In this document: positions 35,998 through 44,162 of the stretch, piece after piece
Position numbering within the stretch: position 1 is the stretch's first letter
How the letters are laid out: every line of letters starts with the position of its first letter
Source: Paraburkholderia tagetis
GTDB taxonomy: Bacteria > Pseudomonadota > Gammaproteobacteria > Burkholderiales > Burkholderiaceae
Length of the DNA stretch: 64,000 nucleotides
Reading direction: 5' to 3'
Assembly (NCBI RefSeq): GCF_022213065.1
Contig: NZ_JAKLJA010000007.1
Span: 124,001 to 188,000 of the forward strand
The notes under the pieces: generated by a model
The model's database searches: none
What the model was told of the DNA's origin: nothing
What the model saw: the letters and a program-made list of their open reading frames with translations, nothing else
Position numbers and translations under genes: made by a program

Positions 35998-37299
35998 TCA
36001 GGTGAGTTGGGCCGCCGCCTCCTGGCTCGCGCTTTGTGGCGCGACTTCCTTGACGACTAAGAGATAGACGAACGCGGCGGCGAACGCCACGGCCGCGCTA
36101 ATGAGCAGGGCGTTGACGAACGAATGCGTCTGATCGACCACGATGCCCGTGATGACCGGTGCGAACGAGCCGCCCAGATAGCCGCCGAAGTTCTGCATGC
36201 TGCCGAGCGATGCCACGAGGTGACGCGGCGCGGCCACGCTCACGAGCGCCCACGCGCTGCCGCTGGAGAGGTTCACGAACATCATCGCGAGCGAGACGTA
36301 AGTGATGGCGAGCGCGGTGCTAGGTGTGTACGCAGCCGGCACCGTGAACGCCGCCGCGCCGATCAGGCCGACGCACAGCGGCCACTTGCGGCTGCGAATG
36401 GGCGCCATGCCGCGCTTGAGCAGGTAATCAGCGATATAGCCGCTACTCGCCATGCCGATCGTGCCGAATACATACGGAATCGCGACGAGCCAGCCCGTAT
36501 GCGCGATGCTCAGATGGCGTTCATTCTCCAGATAGCCCGGCAGCCACGTGAGATAGAGCCACACCATGTAGATCACGCCCATGAAGCCAAAAATCATGCC
36601 CCACGTGTTGCGCAGCTTGAGCAGCATGCCCCATTCGGCGAAGCTCAACCCTTTCTTCTGCGGCGCTTCCTGTGCGCCGTCTTCGAGCCAGGCGGTTTCC
36701 CCGGCGGTGAGCGCGACCTGATCGCGGTTGCGATAGACCGCATACCAGCCGATCGCCACGAACACACCCAGTACGCCCATGATGATGAACATCGGGCGCC
36801 AGCCGAACGAGAGCATGAGCGCGGTGAGCAGCGGCGGAGCGATCATTGGCGCAATCGTCGAGGAAGAGACGAACGTGCCGGTCGGCGCGCCGCGCTCGCG
36901 CACGGCGAACCATTCGTGTATCACTTTCGCGCCCGCCGGAAAGAGCGGCGCTTCGGCAATGCCGAGCACCACGCGCGCCGTGAGAAAGTGGTTGAGCGTC
37001 ACGATGAAGCCGCCCGCAACCTGCGCGAGCGACCAGACGAAGAGACCCAGCCCGAGCATCGCGCGCGAGCCGAAACGGTCGAGCAGGGCGCCAACCGGCA
37101 GTTGCGAAAACGCGTAGGCGAGCGAAAACGCCGACAATAGCAGGCCCATTTGCGCGCCGTTCAAATGCAGCTCCTGCGCGACCGAGTGATTGGCGATGGA
37201 CAGTGTGCTGCGATCGAGATAATTGACGATGCCGGCTATCGTCAGAAAGGCGATGGCGATCGTCTGTATGCGCTTGAGCCGGGGCGATTTTTGGGGCAT
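35998..37299 (-). CDS. MFS transporter, anion:cation symporter (ACS) type
   Basis: The 433-residue protein has 12 hydrophobic segments in two halves with a central loop (about 205-235). The first helix NYLDRSTLSIANHSVAQEL and the following LDRFGSR motif (between helices 2 and 3) are typical of ACS carriers that take up organic anions such as glucarate, phthalate or hydroxybenzoates. A WLEDGAQ segment lies in the central loop, as in many of these carriers. It lies between two SDR genes in a minus-strand operon, so it probably imports the substrate of the pathway. Confidence 0.9.
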   Translation of the reverse strand: MPQKSPRLKRIQTIAIAFLTIAGIVNYLDRSTLSIANHSVAQELHLNGAQMGLLLSAFSLAYAFSQLPVGALLDRFGSRAMLGLGLFVWSLAQVAGGFIVTLNHFLTARVVLGIAEAPLFPAGAKVIHEWFAVRERGAPTGTFVSSSTIAPMIAPPLLTALMLSFGWRPMFIIMGVLGVFVAIGWYAVYRNRDQVALTAGETAWLEDGAQEAPQKKGLSFAEWGMLLKLRNTWGMIFGFMGVIYMVWLYLTWLPGYLENERHLSIAHTGWLVAIPYVFGTIGMASSGYIADYLLKRGMAPIRSRKWPLCVGLIGAAAFTVPAAYTPSTALAITYVSLAMMFVNLSSGSAWALVSVAAPRHLVASLGSMQNFGGYLGGSFAPVITGIVVDQTHSFVNALLISAAVAFAAAFVYLLVVKEVAPQSASQEAAAQLT

Positions 37300-37382
37300 G
37301 GGTTGTTGTCTCCTTGATCTGTTTTAATGTGCGGATGAGGCGATGGCGAGGCGACGGAAAAGTGACCACAAAGCGCGCGCGG

Positions 37383-38120
37383 TCAGTAAGTCGCGCGGCC
37401 ACCGGAAAGATCGAAGATCGCGCCGGTGCTGAATGTGCAGGAATCCGAACAGAGCCACAGTGTCAGATCGGCGACTTCATCGACCGTGCCCAGCCGTTTC
37501 ATCGGGCTTTTGTCGATCATCGTCTGCACATGCGCGGGCGACATCTGCGCGAGCAACGGCGTTTCCACTGCGGCGGGCGCGATGCCGTTCACGAGCACGC
37601 CGGTTTGCGCGAGTTCCTTGCCCAGCGATTTCGTCAGGGCGATCACGCCGGCTTTCGCGGCGCTATAAGCCGATGTATTCGGCGTCCCTTCCTTGCCCGC
37701 GAGCGAGGCCACGTTGACGATGCGGCCCGTGCCCATGCGGCGCATGGCCGGTACGACGAAGCGGCAAACGTGATAGGTGCCCACGAGATTCACCTCGACG
37801 ATCCGCTGCCATTCGACAGGATCGTAGGCGTCGAGCGGAACCGTCGAGCCGGCGAAGCCTGCGTTGTTCACGAGGTAATCGATGCGGCCGAAAGTTTCGA
37901 GCGTGAGTGCGAGCGCGGCTTCGATCGTTTCCGGGCGCGTGACATCGACTTCGACGTGACGCGGCGCATCGGGCGTGTCGAGCGCGCCAGGCACGCGGTC
38001 CCAGTTGACGGTGCGTGCGCCGCAGCGCGCAAACGCATTGGAGATCGCGCGGCCGATGCCGCCCGCAGCGCCCGTCACGACCACGACGCGCTCCGCGAAA
38101 TCGTATTGGGCGCGGCTCAT
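37383..38120 (-). CDS. SDR-family NAD(P)-dependent oxidoreductase
   Basis: This 245-residue protein starts at 38120, where ATGA overlaps the stop of the cupin gene; the same frame stays open upstream to 38717, but that part lies opposite the cupin sequence and is not conserved in type. It has TGAAGGIGRAI (cofactor), NNAGFAGS, the catalytic NVASLAGKEG with Ser, YSAAKAGV with Tyr/Lys, and a C-terminal STGAIFDLSGGRATY. A relative of 3-oxoacyl-[ACP] reductases, it probably oxidises a hydroxyl compound in the same pathway as the neighbouring SDR. Confidence 0.9.
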   Translation of the reverse strand: MSRAQYDFAERVVVVTGAAGGIGRAISNAFARCGARTVNWDRVPGALDTPDAPRHVEVDVTRPETIEAALALTLETFGRIDYLVNNAGFAGSTVPLDAYDPVEWQRIVEVNLVGTYHVCRFVVPAMRRMGTGRIVNVASLAGKEGTPNTSAYSAAKAGVIALTKSLGKELAQTGVLVNGIAPAAVETPLLAQMSPAHVQTMIDKSPMKRLGTVDEVADLTLWLCSDSCTFSTGAIFDLSGGRATY

Positions 38121-38638
38121 CGGATGAACTGGTCCACGTAGTCCTCGCCGAGACCGACCGCCGCATAATGCTTGCGGCACATGTCGATCTTCGTGAAAAC
38201 GTCTTCGTAGCCGGTGTGGTTGCCCCACGGGTCGCAGTAGAACATCACGCCGTTCACCTGGAAGAAGGTGATCATTTCCTCCACGTCTTCGGGCACATAG
38301 AGCGTGTGCGTTTCGCCCGGCGGCTCGAACACGTAGCTGCCTTCGGTGGCTTCCCAGTCGTGCTCCAGATAGCGCCAGCGGCCCTTGAGCACCATGCCGT
38401 GCACCGCCTGCGGATGACGATGCCTGCTCAGGACACCTGATTTGCGAACGCGCAGCAAATTCATCCAGTAGCCTTGCGAGGTGTTCAGGCAGAGCGGACG
38501 GAACCAGACGTTTTCCGCCTGCGGGACCCAGACGCGTTCGTCGTCGGGAATGGCGGCCGGCACGACGATTTCCTGCTGCGCTTCCTTGGGAAACGGAAGC
38601 TGATAGGGCGTCATGGGGGAATAAGTCTGGTTCGTCAT
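38117..38638 (-). CDS. cupin, 2,4'-dihydroxyacetophenone dioxygenase-like
   Basis: The 173-residue protein is a single cupin. Metal ligands are visible in SRHRHPQAVHGMVLKGRW (two His, then His) and PPGETHTLYVPED (His). The sequence pattern, with PLCLNTSQGYWMNLLRVRKSG at the start and GNHTGYEDVFTKIDMCRKHY at the end, fits the DAD-like cupin dioxygenases that cleave a C-C bond between carbonyl groups. It is first in a minus-strand operon (cupin, SDR, MFS, SDR, IclR) and overlaps the next gene by 4 nt. The substrate is unknown; a hydroxy-ketone or a 1,3-diketone would fit the enzyme class. Confidence 0.8.
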   Translation of the reverse strand: MTNQTYSPMTPYQLPFPKEAQQEIVVPAAIPDDERVWVPQAENVWFRPLCLNTSQGYWMNLLRVRKSGVLSRHRHPQAVHGMVLKGRWRYLEHDWEATEGSYVFEPPGETHTLYVPEDVEEMITFFQVNGVMFYCDPWGNHTGYEDVFTKIDMCRKHYAAVGLGEDYVDQFIR

Positions 38639-38655
38639 AGGAATCCTTGTTTGTC

Positions 38656-38684
38656 CATATTGTGGACGTGTGGTCCACGATATG
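38656..38684. promoter_or_regulatory. 29-nt palindrome, probable operator of the cupin-SDR-MFS operon
   Basis: CATAT-T-GTGGAC (38656-38667), GTGTG, GTCCAC-G-ATATG (38673-38684): the two arms match perfectly except for one pair. It begins 18 bp before the cupin ATG. Size and symmetry suit an IclR dimer or tetramer, and an IclR gene closes the operon. The divergent AraC gene lies on the far side and reads away from it. Confidence 0.6.
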
Positions 38685-38815
38685 GCTATTGTGACGGGTG
38701 AATTTGATTGAGGTCAATGCCAGGGTTTGCCCTTAACAGGCACCGTCGATGCTAGAAAAGAGGCTATCGCGACGAACGCATGGCCCAGATCGCGCGGGGC
38801 GTGCGCCGCCGCAAT

Positions 38816-39820
38816 CTACTGAGCGTTCCTCCAGTTCGAAACCGTCATGCCAAAGTGTTTTTTGAACCAGAAAGCAAACGCGCTCGAACTGGAGAAGCCG
38901 AGCAGATCCGCTAGCTCCGAGAGCGAGCGGTCGCCATCGCGGATCTGCCGCGAGGCGAGCTCGCATCGAACAGCCTGAAGCAGTGACGAAAAGCTCGCAT
39001 CCTCGGCGGCCAGACGCCGATGCAAAGTACGACGATCCACGCCGAGGTGCCTTGCCACCTGGTCCGCCGTGCAGCGGCCATTGGGCAATATCGCAACAAT
39101 GACCTGACGAATGGTGTGCGTGGTGCTGTCATTGGCGCCCGACAATGCCTGATCCAGAAAGCGGCGGGCATAGAGCGCCATCTGCGAATCGCCGGCAGAC
39201 CGATGTGCGGCCAGATCCCTGGCGTGGCACACGATGCCGTTGAAGCCCGAATTGAATTCGACTGCCGATCGAAACAAGGTCTTGTGGCATGTCGCGCTGT
39301 CCGGCGGGCGGTGCTCGAAGCAGACGCTGCGCGGTCGCCAGCTCGGCCCGAGGAGTTCTTCAAGGCTTCGATAAAGCACGCCGACGGCCATCTCGATGGA
39401 CTGCCGCACCGAGTTCTTGTCGTTCACCAGAATGCTCTCGCGAATCAATACGGCGTCGCCATGGTCTTCAATGCGGGTCAGTAGCGACGCATTAATCAGA
39501 CGCATGTAACGGCACAGGCTCTCGAGCGCCTCGCGCACCGTGGGCGCCTCGCTCATGACGGCGCTGATCGGCCCGAGGTTGGACAACCGGCGGCGCATCG
39601 CCAGCCGCAAGCCGAAATCTTCCACGTTTGCCGCCGCGGCACTGTTTTCCAGTAGCTCGCGTACCGCGCTGGTGCTGATGGGCGTATCGGGATTCACGAG
39701 GTCGCGCGCACTCAAGCCGACCTTGCGCAGCATGCGCGCAGGGTCCAGCCCGACATGGCGGGCGAGGTCGGTATAGCCCGTGAGGCTGGCGCTGCGGATT
39801 GTGAGCATGGGTCGCTGCAT
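38816..39820 (-). CDS. AraC-family regulator (arabinose-binding-like N-domain, OruR/ArgR2-type)
   Basis: The 334-residue protein has an N-terminal ligand domain of the PF12625 type (TIRSASLTGYTDLARHVGLDPARML to LRLAMRRRLSNLGP, about 5-195) and a C-terminal AraC HTH pair (CTADQVARHLGVDRRTLHRRL, then SLSELADLLGFSSSSAFAFWFKKHFG). I chose 39820 because conservation with its paralogue at 50605-51657 begins just after; an ATG at 39895 would extend the protein through the promoter repeats. It is divergent from the first BKACE gene, with two direct repeats between them, so it is probably the activator of that gene. Confidence 0.9.
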   Translation of the reverse strand: MQRPMLTIRSASLTGYTDLARHVGLDPARMLRKVGLSARDLVNPDTPISTSAVRELLENSAAAANVEDFGLRLAMRRRLSNLGPISAVMSEAPTVREALESLCRYMRLINASLLTRIEDHGDAVLIRESILVNDKNSVRQSIEMAVGVLYRSLEELLGPSWRPRSVCFEHRPPDSATCHKTLFRSAVEFNSGFNGIVCHARDLAAHRSAGDSQMALYARRFLDQALSGANDSTTHTIRQVIVAILPNGRCTADQVARHLGVDRRTLHRRLAAEDASFSSLLQAVRCELASRQIRDGDRSLSELADLLGFSSSSAFAFWFKKHFGMTVSNWRNAQ

Positions 39821-39825
39821 GCAGG

Positions 39826-39854
39826 TGTCCCAATTTAGATATCGGATGTCCCAA
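39826..39854. promoter_or_regulatory. TGTCCCAA direct repeats, 21 bp apart (BKACE 1 promoter)
   Basis: TGTCCCAA occurs at 39826-39833 and 39847-39854, exactly 21 bp apart (two DNA turns). Direct repeats of this kind are how AraC proteins, with two HTH motifs, bind. The same pair with the same spacing occurs before the second BKACE gene (49259-49287). Confidence 0.65.
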
Positions 39855-39936
39855 ATAATACATTTCAGCCGATCTGGCAGCGATATTCTTTTCAAATCGT
39901 CGCTAACACATTCGTTGCTTACTCAGGAGACACGCC

Positions 39937-40995
39937 ATGAACTTTCTCGACGGACATCTGTTTCCCGAAAACCAGCAGCCGTTGATCATCACGGCCGCAC
40001 CGTATGCGCCGTCGTGGCTGCCGTCGGACTTCCCAGGCGAGATTCCCGTCACGATGGAGGAGCAGATCCAGAAGGCGGTGGACTGCTACAACGCGGGCGC
40101 GACGGTGCTGCATCTGCACGTGCGCGAGCTGGACGGCAAGGGCAGCAAGCGTCTGTCGAAATTCAACGAGCTGATTGCCGGGGTGCGTGCGCGCGTGCCG
40201 GAGATGATCATCCAGGTGGGCGGCTCCATCAGTTTCGCGCCGGAAACCGAGGGCGCAGCCGCCAAGTGGCTCTCCGACGATACGCGCCACATGCTGGCCG
40301 AACTGGACCCCAAGCCCGACCAGGTGACGGTGACGATCAACACCTCGCAGATGAACATCCTGGAGCAGTTCGATGCGCGCGATATCGAGGGCACCTCGAT
40401 GGAAGACCCGGCGGTGTTCAACGCCTACAAGGAGATGACCGTGCCCGCGCAGCCCGGCTGGGCCGAAGAGCATATCCGGCGCCTTTCGGCAGCGGGCATT
40501 CAGAGCGCGTTCCAGTGCTACAACATCAACAGCTTCGAGTCGGTGGAGCGATTGATGCGTCGCGGCATCTACAAGGGGCCGCTGGTGATGAACTGGGTCG
40601 CCATTGGCGGCGGCATGGACGCGCCCAATATCTACAGTCTGGCTAACTTCGTGCGTGCGGTGCCCGATGGCGCGGTGTTGACGGTGGAAAGCTCCGTGCT
40701 CAACGTGCTGCCCGTGAACATGATGGGTATCGCGATGGGTCTGCACGTGCGCACGGGCACCGAAGATAACCTGTGGAACCAGTCGCGCACGGCAAAGATC
40801 GGCACGGCCGCGCAGGTCGAGCAACTGGTGCGCATCTCGCGTGAGTTCGGCCGGCCGATCGCCACGGCCAAAGAGGCGCGTGAGATCTCCCGCATCGGCG
40901 TGTTCTACGACACGGTGGAAGAAACCCTGGACGCCAACGGCTTCGCGCCCAACCGCCAGGGCAGGCAACAAGGCCATCTGCGCAAGCTCGCCTGA
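39937..40995 (+). CDS. beta-keto acid cleavage enzyme (BKACE, DUF849), copy 1
   Basis: BKACE enzymes are zinc-dependent and condense a beta-keto acid with acetyl-CoA to give acetoacetate and a CoA ester; the type member splits 3-keto-5-aminohexanoate in lysine fermentation. The 352-residue protein is a TIM barrel with the zinc ligands His59 and His61 in LHLHVRE, GGSISF, and the active-site Glu276-Asp277 in VRTGTEDN. It is longer than the usual 270-310 residues: the N-terminus (NFLDGHLFPENQQPLIIT) and a C-terminal approximately 30 residues (APNRQGRQQG) are shared by the other two copies here. AGGAGA precedes the ATG. The substrate is unknown; carnitine-derived or amino-keto acids are possible. 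Confidence 0.9.
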   Translation: MNFLDGHLFPENQQPLIITAAPYAPSWLPSDFPGEIPVTMEEQIQKAVDCYNAGATVLHLHVRELDGKGSKRLSKFNELIAGVRARVPEMIIQVGGSISFAPETEGAAAKWLSDDTRHMLAELDPKPDQVTVTINTSQMNILEQFDARDIEGTSMEDPAVFNAYKEMTVPAQPGWAEEHIRRLSAAGIQSAFQCYNINSFESVERLMRRGIYKGPLVMNWVAIGGGMDAPNIYSLANFVRAVPDGAVLTVESSVLNVLPVNMMGIAMGLHVRTGTEDNLWNQSRTAKIGTAAQVEQLVRISREFGRPIATAKEAREISRIGVFYDTVEETLDANGFAPNRQGRQQGHLRKLA

Positions 40996-41074
40996 TCGCC
41001 TGATCGCGAAGGAGGGTGATGCCGCGCACGCCTGGGGACGACTCGATATTTCACAACGCGCGCGAGGGTAGCCG

Positions 41075-42448
41075 GTGAATTCGACGACATACAAAGACGG
41101 GGCATCCGATCCCTTGGGCGCGCCGGGGCGGTGCGATCCTGGCCGTGATTCTGGCCATGATCCTGGCCGACCGAAGCGCCTGCGTGCCGCAAGCCTCGAT
41201 CCGGAAGCCGAAGCGCTTCTGAAACTGCTCAACTTCGTGAAGCGCAGGCCGGTCAACCGCTTTAACCTTCGCCAGCATCGGCTGGCCTGGCGTTTGTCGG
41301 CGCTTGCGCTCGGCCGCGCCGATGCGGTGGCCCGCGTCGAAACGCTGTCGGTTCCCGGCCCGCACGCGCCGATCCGGTTGAAGCTGTATCGGCCCTCGGT
41401 GATGGCCGAGGCCGAGGCCATGCCAGCACTCCTTTGGTTTCATGGTGGCGGCTTCCTGATGGGCGGATTCGCGACCGCCGATGCCATTTGCCGCCATATC
41501 GCAGCGGTCAGCGGCGCGATTGTCGTTGCGGTTCGCTATCGGCTGGCGCCGGAGCACGACCTGCATGCCGGGAGGGCCGATTGCATGGCGGCGCTGGACT
41601 GGATCGTCCGCGATGGCCGTTCGCTTGGCATCGACACCACGCGCCTGGCCGTGGGCGGCGATTCGGCCGGCGGCAATCTCGCCGCCGCCGTGGCGCAGCG
41701 TCATGTCGAGCAAGGCGGAACGGCGCTGCGGCTGCAAGTGCTGGCCTATCCGGCCACGAATCTGCTCGACGACTTCGCCTCCAAGGCGGAAAACGCCAGC
41801 GGCTATGTCCTGACATCGGCGAGTATCGACGCGATCCGGGTGCTGATCACGCAAGGCCACACGGACCTCGCGAATCCCTGGATCTCGCCCGCATTCGCGT
41901 GCGACTTGCGCGGCTTGCCACCGGCGCTCGTCGTGACGGCGGGCTTCGATCCGATCCGCGACGATGGCCTGGCCTACGCGCGGCGTCTGCGTGAAGCGGG
42001 CGTGCCGGTCGAATTGCTGCACTACGCGGGACAGTTTCACGGCTTCCTGAACTTCGATGGCGTGCTGCGGGCCGCGCGCGATGCGCTCGATCGCATTGGC
42101 GCGGCGCTCAAGCTCCGCCTCGCAACGCCCGCTGGCGAAGCGGCGGTGCGGGTCGATCGCACCATCGAATTGTCGGCGCGATGCCGTGACGATTTCGTGT
42201 GGGGAGGACTGCCCATGGGCCGCAATCTGCTGATTGCGTGGCTCATGCTCGGTGAGCGGCTGGAGGGTTGGCGCTGGACGATGATGCGCCGCACGTTGAC
42301 CGATATCGGATGGATCGCGGCCCCTGGCGCTTTCTCGCTGTTCAACCCGGTGTCCGTCTACAGGGCGCTGCTCGGGCAGTACTTCGCGCCGATCGAGGCA
42401 AACGAAACCTGGCATGGTCATGCGCAAGGCGGTTCCTGCTTCGCTTGA
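41075..42448 (+). CDS. alpha/beta hydrolase (HSL-type) with long C-terminal extension
   Basis: The core (about residues 75-350) is a hormone-sensitive-lipase-type esterase: oxyanion motif HGGG from His123, nucleophile Ser197 in GGDSAGG, Asp292 in GFDPIRDDG and His322 in QFHGF. About 130 residues follow the catalytic His, which is unusual; this part has hydrophobic stretches (LLIAWLMLGERL, FSLFNPVSVYRALLGQYF) and may bind membranes or a PHA granule. It starts at a GTG with GAGGG upstream. It lies 79 nt after BKACE 1 and 102 nt before the PHA synthase subunits, on the same strand. Esterase, thioesterase or oligomer hydrolase roles are all possible. Confidence 0.85.
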   Translation: MNSTTYKDGASDPLGAPGRCDPGRDSGHDPGRPKRLRAASLDPEAEALLKLLNFVKRRPVNRFNLRQHRLAWRLSALALGRADAVARVETLSVPGPHAPIRLKLYRPSVMAEAEAMPALLWFHGGGFLMGGFATADAICRHIAAVSGAIVVAVRYRLAPEHDLHAGRADCMAALDWIVRDGRSLGIDTTRLAVGGDSAGGNLAAAVAQRHVEQGGTALRLQVLAYPATNLLDDFASKAENASGYVLTSASIDAIRVLITQGHTDLANPWISPAFACDLRGLPPALVVTAGFDPIRDDGLAYARRLREAGVPVELLHYAGQFHGFLNFDGVLRAARDALDRIGAALKLRLATPAGEAAVRVDRTIELSARCRDDFVWGGLPMGRNLLIAWLMLGERLEGWRWTMMRRTLTDIGWIAAPGAFSLFNPVSVYRALLGQYFAPIEANETWHGHAQGGSCFA

Positions 42449-42550
42449 TCCGCTTGATACACCTGATCCGCTGCATTTGTATTTGTATATACGCGAGGGC
42501 GCTCGATTTCCGGGTCCCCCTTTTGTTCTATCGAACGGTATCAAAACGAT

Positions 42551-43009
42551 ATGGCATCCTCTGTATTTCACGATCCGTTTCAGATCTGGCGTGAAGCCTT
42601 GTCGAAACTCGAGAACGACGCCAACGCGTTCGCGGCCGGCACTCTGAAAACGCAGGAAGCGCTCCAGGCGGTTCACCAGGTCTCTTCGGTTTCGCTTGGC
42701 ATGCAGCAATGGTTCGAGAAAACTACCGAAGAGTATTTGCGGCGCGCCAATCTGCCGAGCCGCAAGTCGGTCGATGAACTGGCGACGTCGTTGCGGCGCA
42801 TCGAGGAGAAGCTCGACCGCTTGTTGTCGCAGGAGGCGTCCGCCGCGCCTGCGCCCAGGCCCGCGCGAACTCGCCGCCCGCCCGGCGCGGCTGCTGCTTC
42901 CGAACCCGCCTCCGAATCTGCCTTCGAATCTGTCTCCGAAGCCGCTGTCTCCGAACCCGCTGCCGCGGCAAAGCAAACGCGGCGCGGCGCGCGTACCAGG
43001 CGGGGCTGA
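42551..43009 (+). CDS. PHA synthase accessory subunit, PhaE/PhaR-like
   Basis: The 152-residue protein has a helical N-terminal half (about 1-65: DPFQIWREALSKLENDANAF) and the motif LRRANLPSRKSVDELATSLRRIEEKLDRLL (about 63-93), which resembles the C-terminal conserved motif of PhaE and PhaR, the second subunits of class III and IV PHA synthases. The rest is an Ala/Pro/Glu/Arg-rich basic tail, as seen in granule or DNA-binding PHA proteins. Its stop lies 3 nt before the phaC start, so the two are translationally linked. It is much shorter than class III PhaE (about 350), nearer to PhaR of Bacillus. A phasin-like or PhaM-like role is the alternative. Confidence 0.75.
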   Translation: MASSVFHDPFQIWREALSKLENDANAFAAGTLKTQEALQAVHQVSSVSLGMQQWFEKTTEEYLRRANLPSRKSVDELATSLRRIEEKLDRLLSQEASAAPAPRPARTRRPPGAAAASEPASESAFESVSEAAVSEPAAAAKQTRRGARTRRG

Positions 43010-43012
43010 ACG

Positions 43013-44104
43013 ATGGCCTCGCAGTCCACTGGAAAGCAGGGCGCGGATCTCGCGCTGACCGAGCGCCTGCAACTCGAAGTCGAGCGCGCCGTGCAGCGCG
43101 GCCTCAAGAGCATGGAGATGCTCGGCGTCAGTACGCCGCCGGTCGGACGCACGCCCAAGACCGTGCTGCATCGGCGCGGCACGCTGGAGCTCGTGCACTA
43201 CCGCGCGGTCGTCGACGAAGTCTATCGTGTGCCGCTGCTCGTCGTGATGGCGCCGACCAACAAGGGCTACATCCTCGACCTCGCGCCGGGGCAGAGCCTG
43301 ATCGGGTTCCTGCTCGAGCGTGGCTACGACGTGTACCTGATCGACTGGAACGCGCCAACCGACGACGAGCGCGAGCTGAAGATCGACGATTACGTGCTCG
43401 ACTTCATCCCCGACTGTATCCGCCGTGTGCAGCGGGACTCGGGCGAACACGAGGTGACGCTGCTCGGCTACTGCGCGGGCGGCATGCTCTCGGCGATCTA
43501 CCAGTCGCTGCACGCGGACGGGCCGGTAAAGAACCTTGTCTGCATGACGACGCCGGTTGACTTCTCGAAGATGGAGCTGTTCCGGTCGTTGGCGGACGAG
43601 CGGAGTTTCGACGTCGACCGTTTCGTCGATGGCGTCGGCGTCGTGCCGGCGGATTTCGTGCTCGCAACCTTTGACGCATTGCGCCCGGCCAGCCGTATCG
43701 CCGGCCAGGTCAGGCTGTGGGACAACCTGTGGAACGACCGGTTCGTCAAGGGCTACCGCATGATGGAGCGCTGGGGCAACGAGACGCTGCCGCTTCCCGG
43801 CGGCTACTTTCGCCAGACGACTCAAGAGCTGTTGCAGAAAAACGCCCTATACGAAGGCACCTTGCGCATTGGCGGGCGACGCGTCGATCTCGACAAGATC
43901 ACCGTGCCGCTGTTGCATATCGTGGCGCAATACGACCATATCGTGCCGCCGGAGTGCGCGCGCCCGTTGGTGGAGCGCGTCGGCTCGGCTGACAAGGAAG
44001 AAGTCGTGTTGCCGGGCGGCCATGTGAGCATTGCCGCCGGCGCGAACGCAGTCAAACGCATGTGGCCGAAACTCGATTCCTGGCTGGAGGGCCGTTCGAT
44101 ATGA
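43013..44104 (+). CDS. phaC: class III/IV-type poly(hydroxyalkanoate) synthase catalytic subunit
   Basis: PhaC polymerises (R)-3-hydroxyacyl-CoA into PHA. At 363 residues it has the length of the two-subunit classes (III/IV, about 355-365), not of the 560-620-residue class I enzyme usual in Burkholderia. The lipase-like box is GYCAGG with Cys154; the catalytic Asp308 (QYDHIVP) and His337 (GGHVS) follow, and YLIDWNAPTDDERELKIDDYVLD matches the family. The PhaE/PhaR-like gene is directly upstream. No phaA or phaB adjoins; the thiolase at 54544 is distant. It would draw on acyl-CoA from the neighbouring catabolic genes. Confidence 0.9.
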   Translation: MASQSTGKQGADLALTERLQLEVERAVQRGLKSMEMLGVSTPPVGRTPKTVLHRRGTLELVHYRAVVDEVYRVPLLVVMAPTNKGYILDLAPGQSLIGFLLERGYDVYLIDWNAPTDDERELKIDDYVLDFIPDCIRRVQRDSGEHEVTLLGYCAGGMLSAIYQSLHADGPVKNLVCMTTPVDFSKMELFRSLADERSFDVDRFVDGVGVVPADFVLATFDALRPASRIAGQVRLWDNLWNDRFVKGYRMMERWGNETLPLPGGYFRQTTQELLQKNALYEGTLRIGGRRVDLDKITVPLLHIVAQYDHIVPPECARPLVERVGSADKEEVVLPGGHVSIAAGANAVKRMWPKLDSWLEGRSI

Positions 44105-44162
44105 CCGGAACAAGGAAACGCGACCGACAGCGCGACCACCACGAAAACAAGGAACCGCCGCG

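Noticed and set aside
38121..38717. N-terminal extension of the SDR gene at 37383-38120 to 444 codons, as if it were a fusion protein
   Set aside because: The extension lies opposite codons of the cupin gene in another frame and is not protein-like; the ATGA overlap at 38117-38120 gives the real start.
41051..43825. A 924-codon minus-strand open frame opposite the hydrolase and PHA genes
   Set aside because: It crosses three convincing plus-strand genes with conserved catalytic motifs and encodes an Arg/His-rich sequence with no domain.
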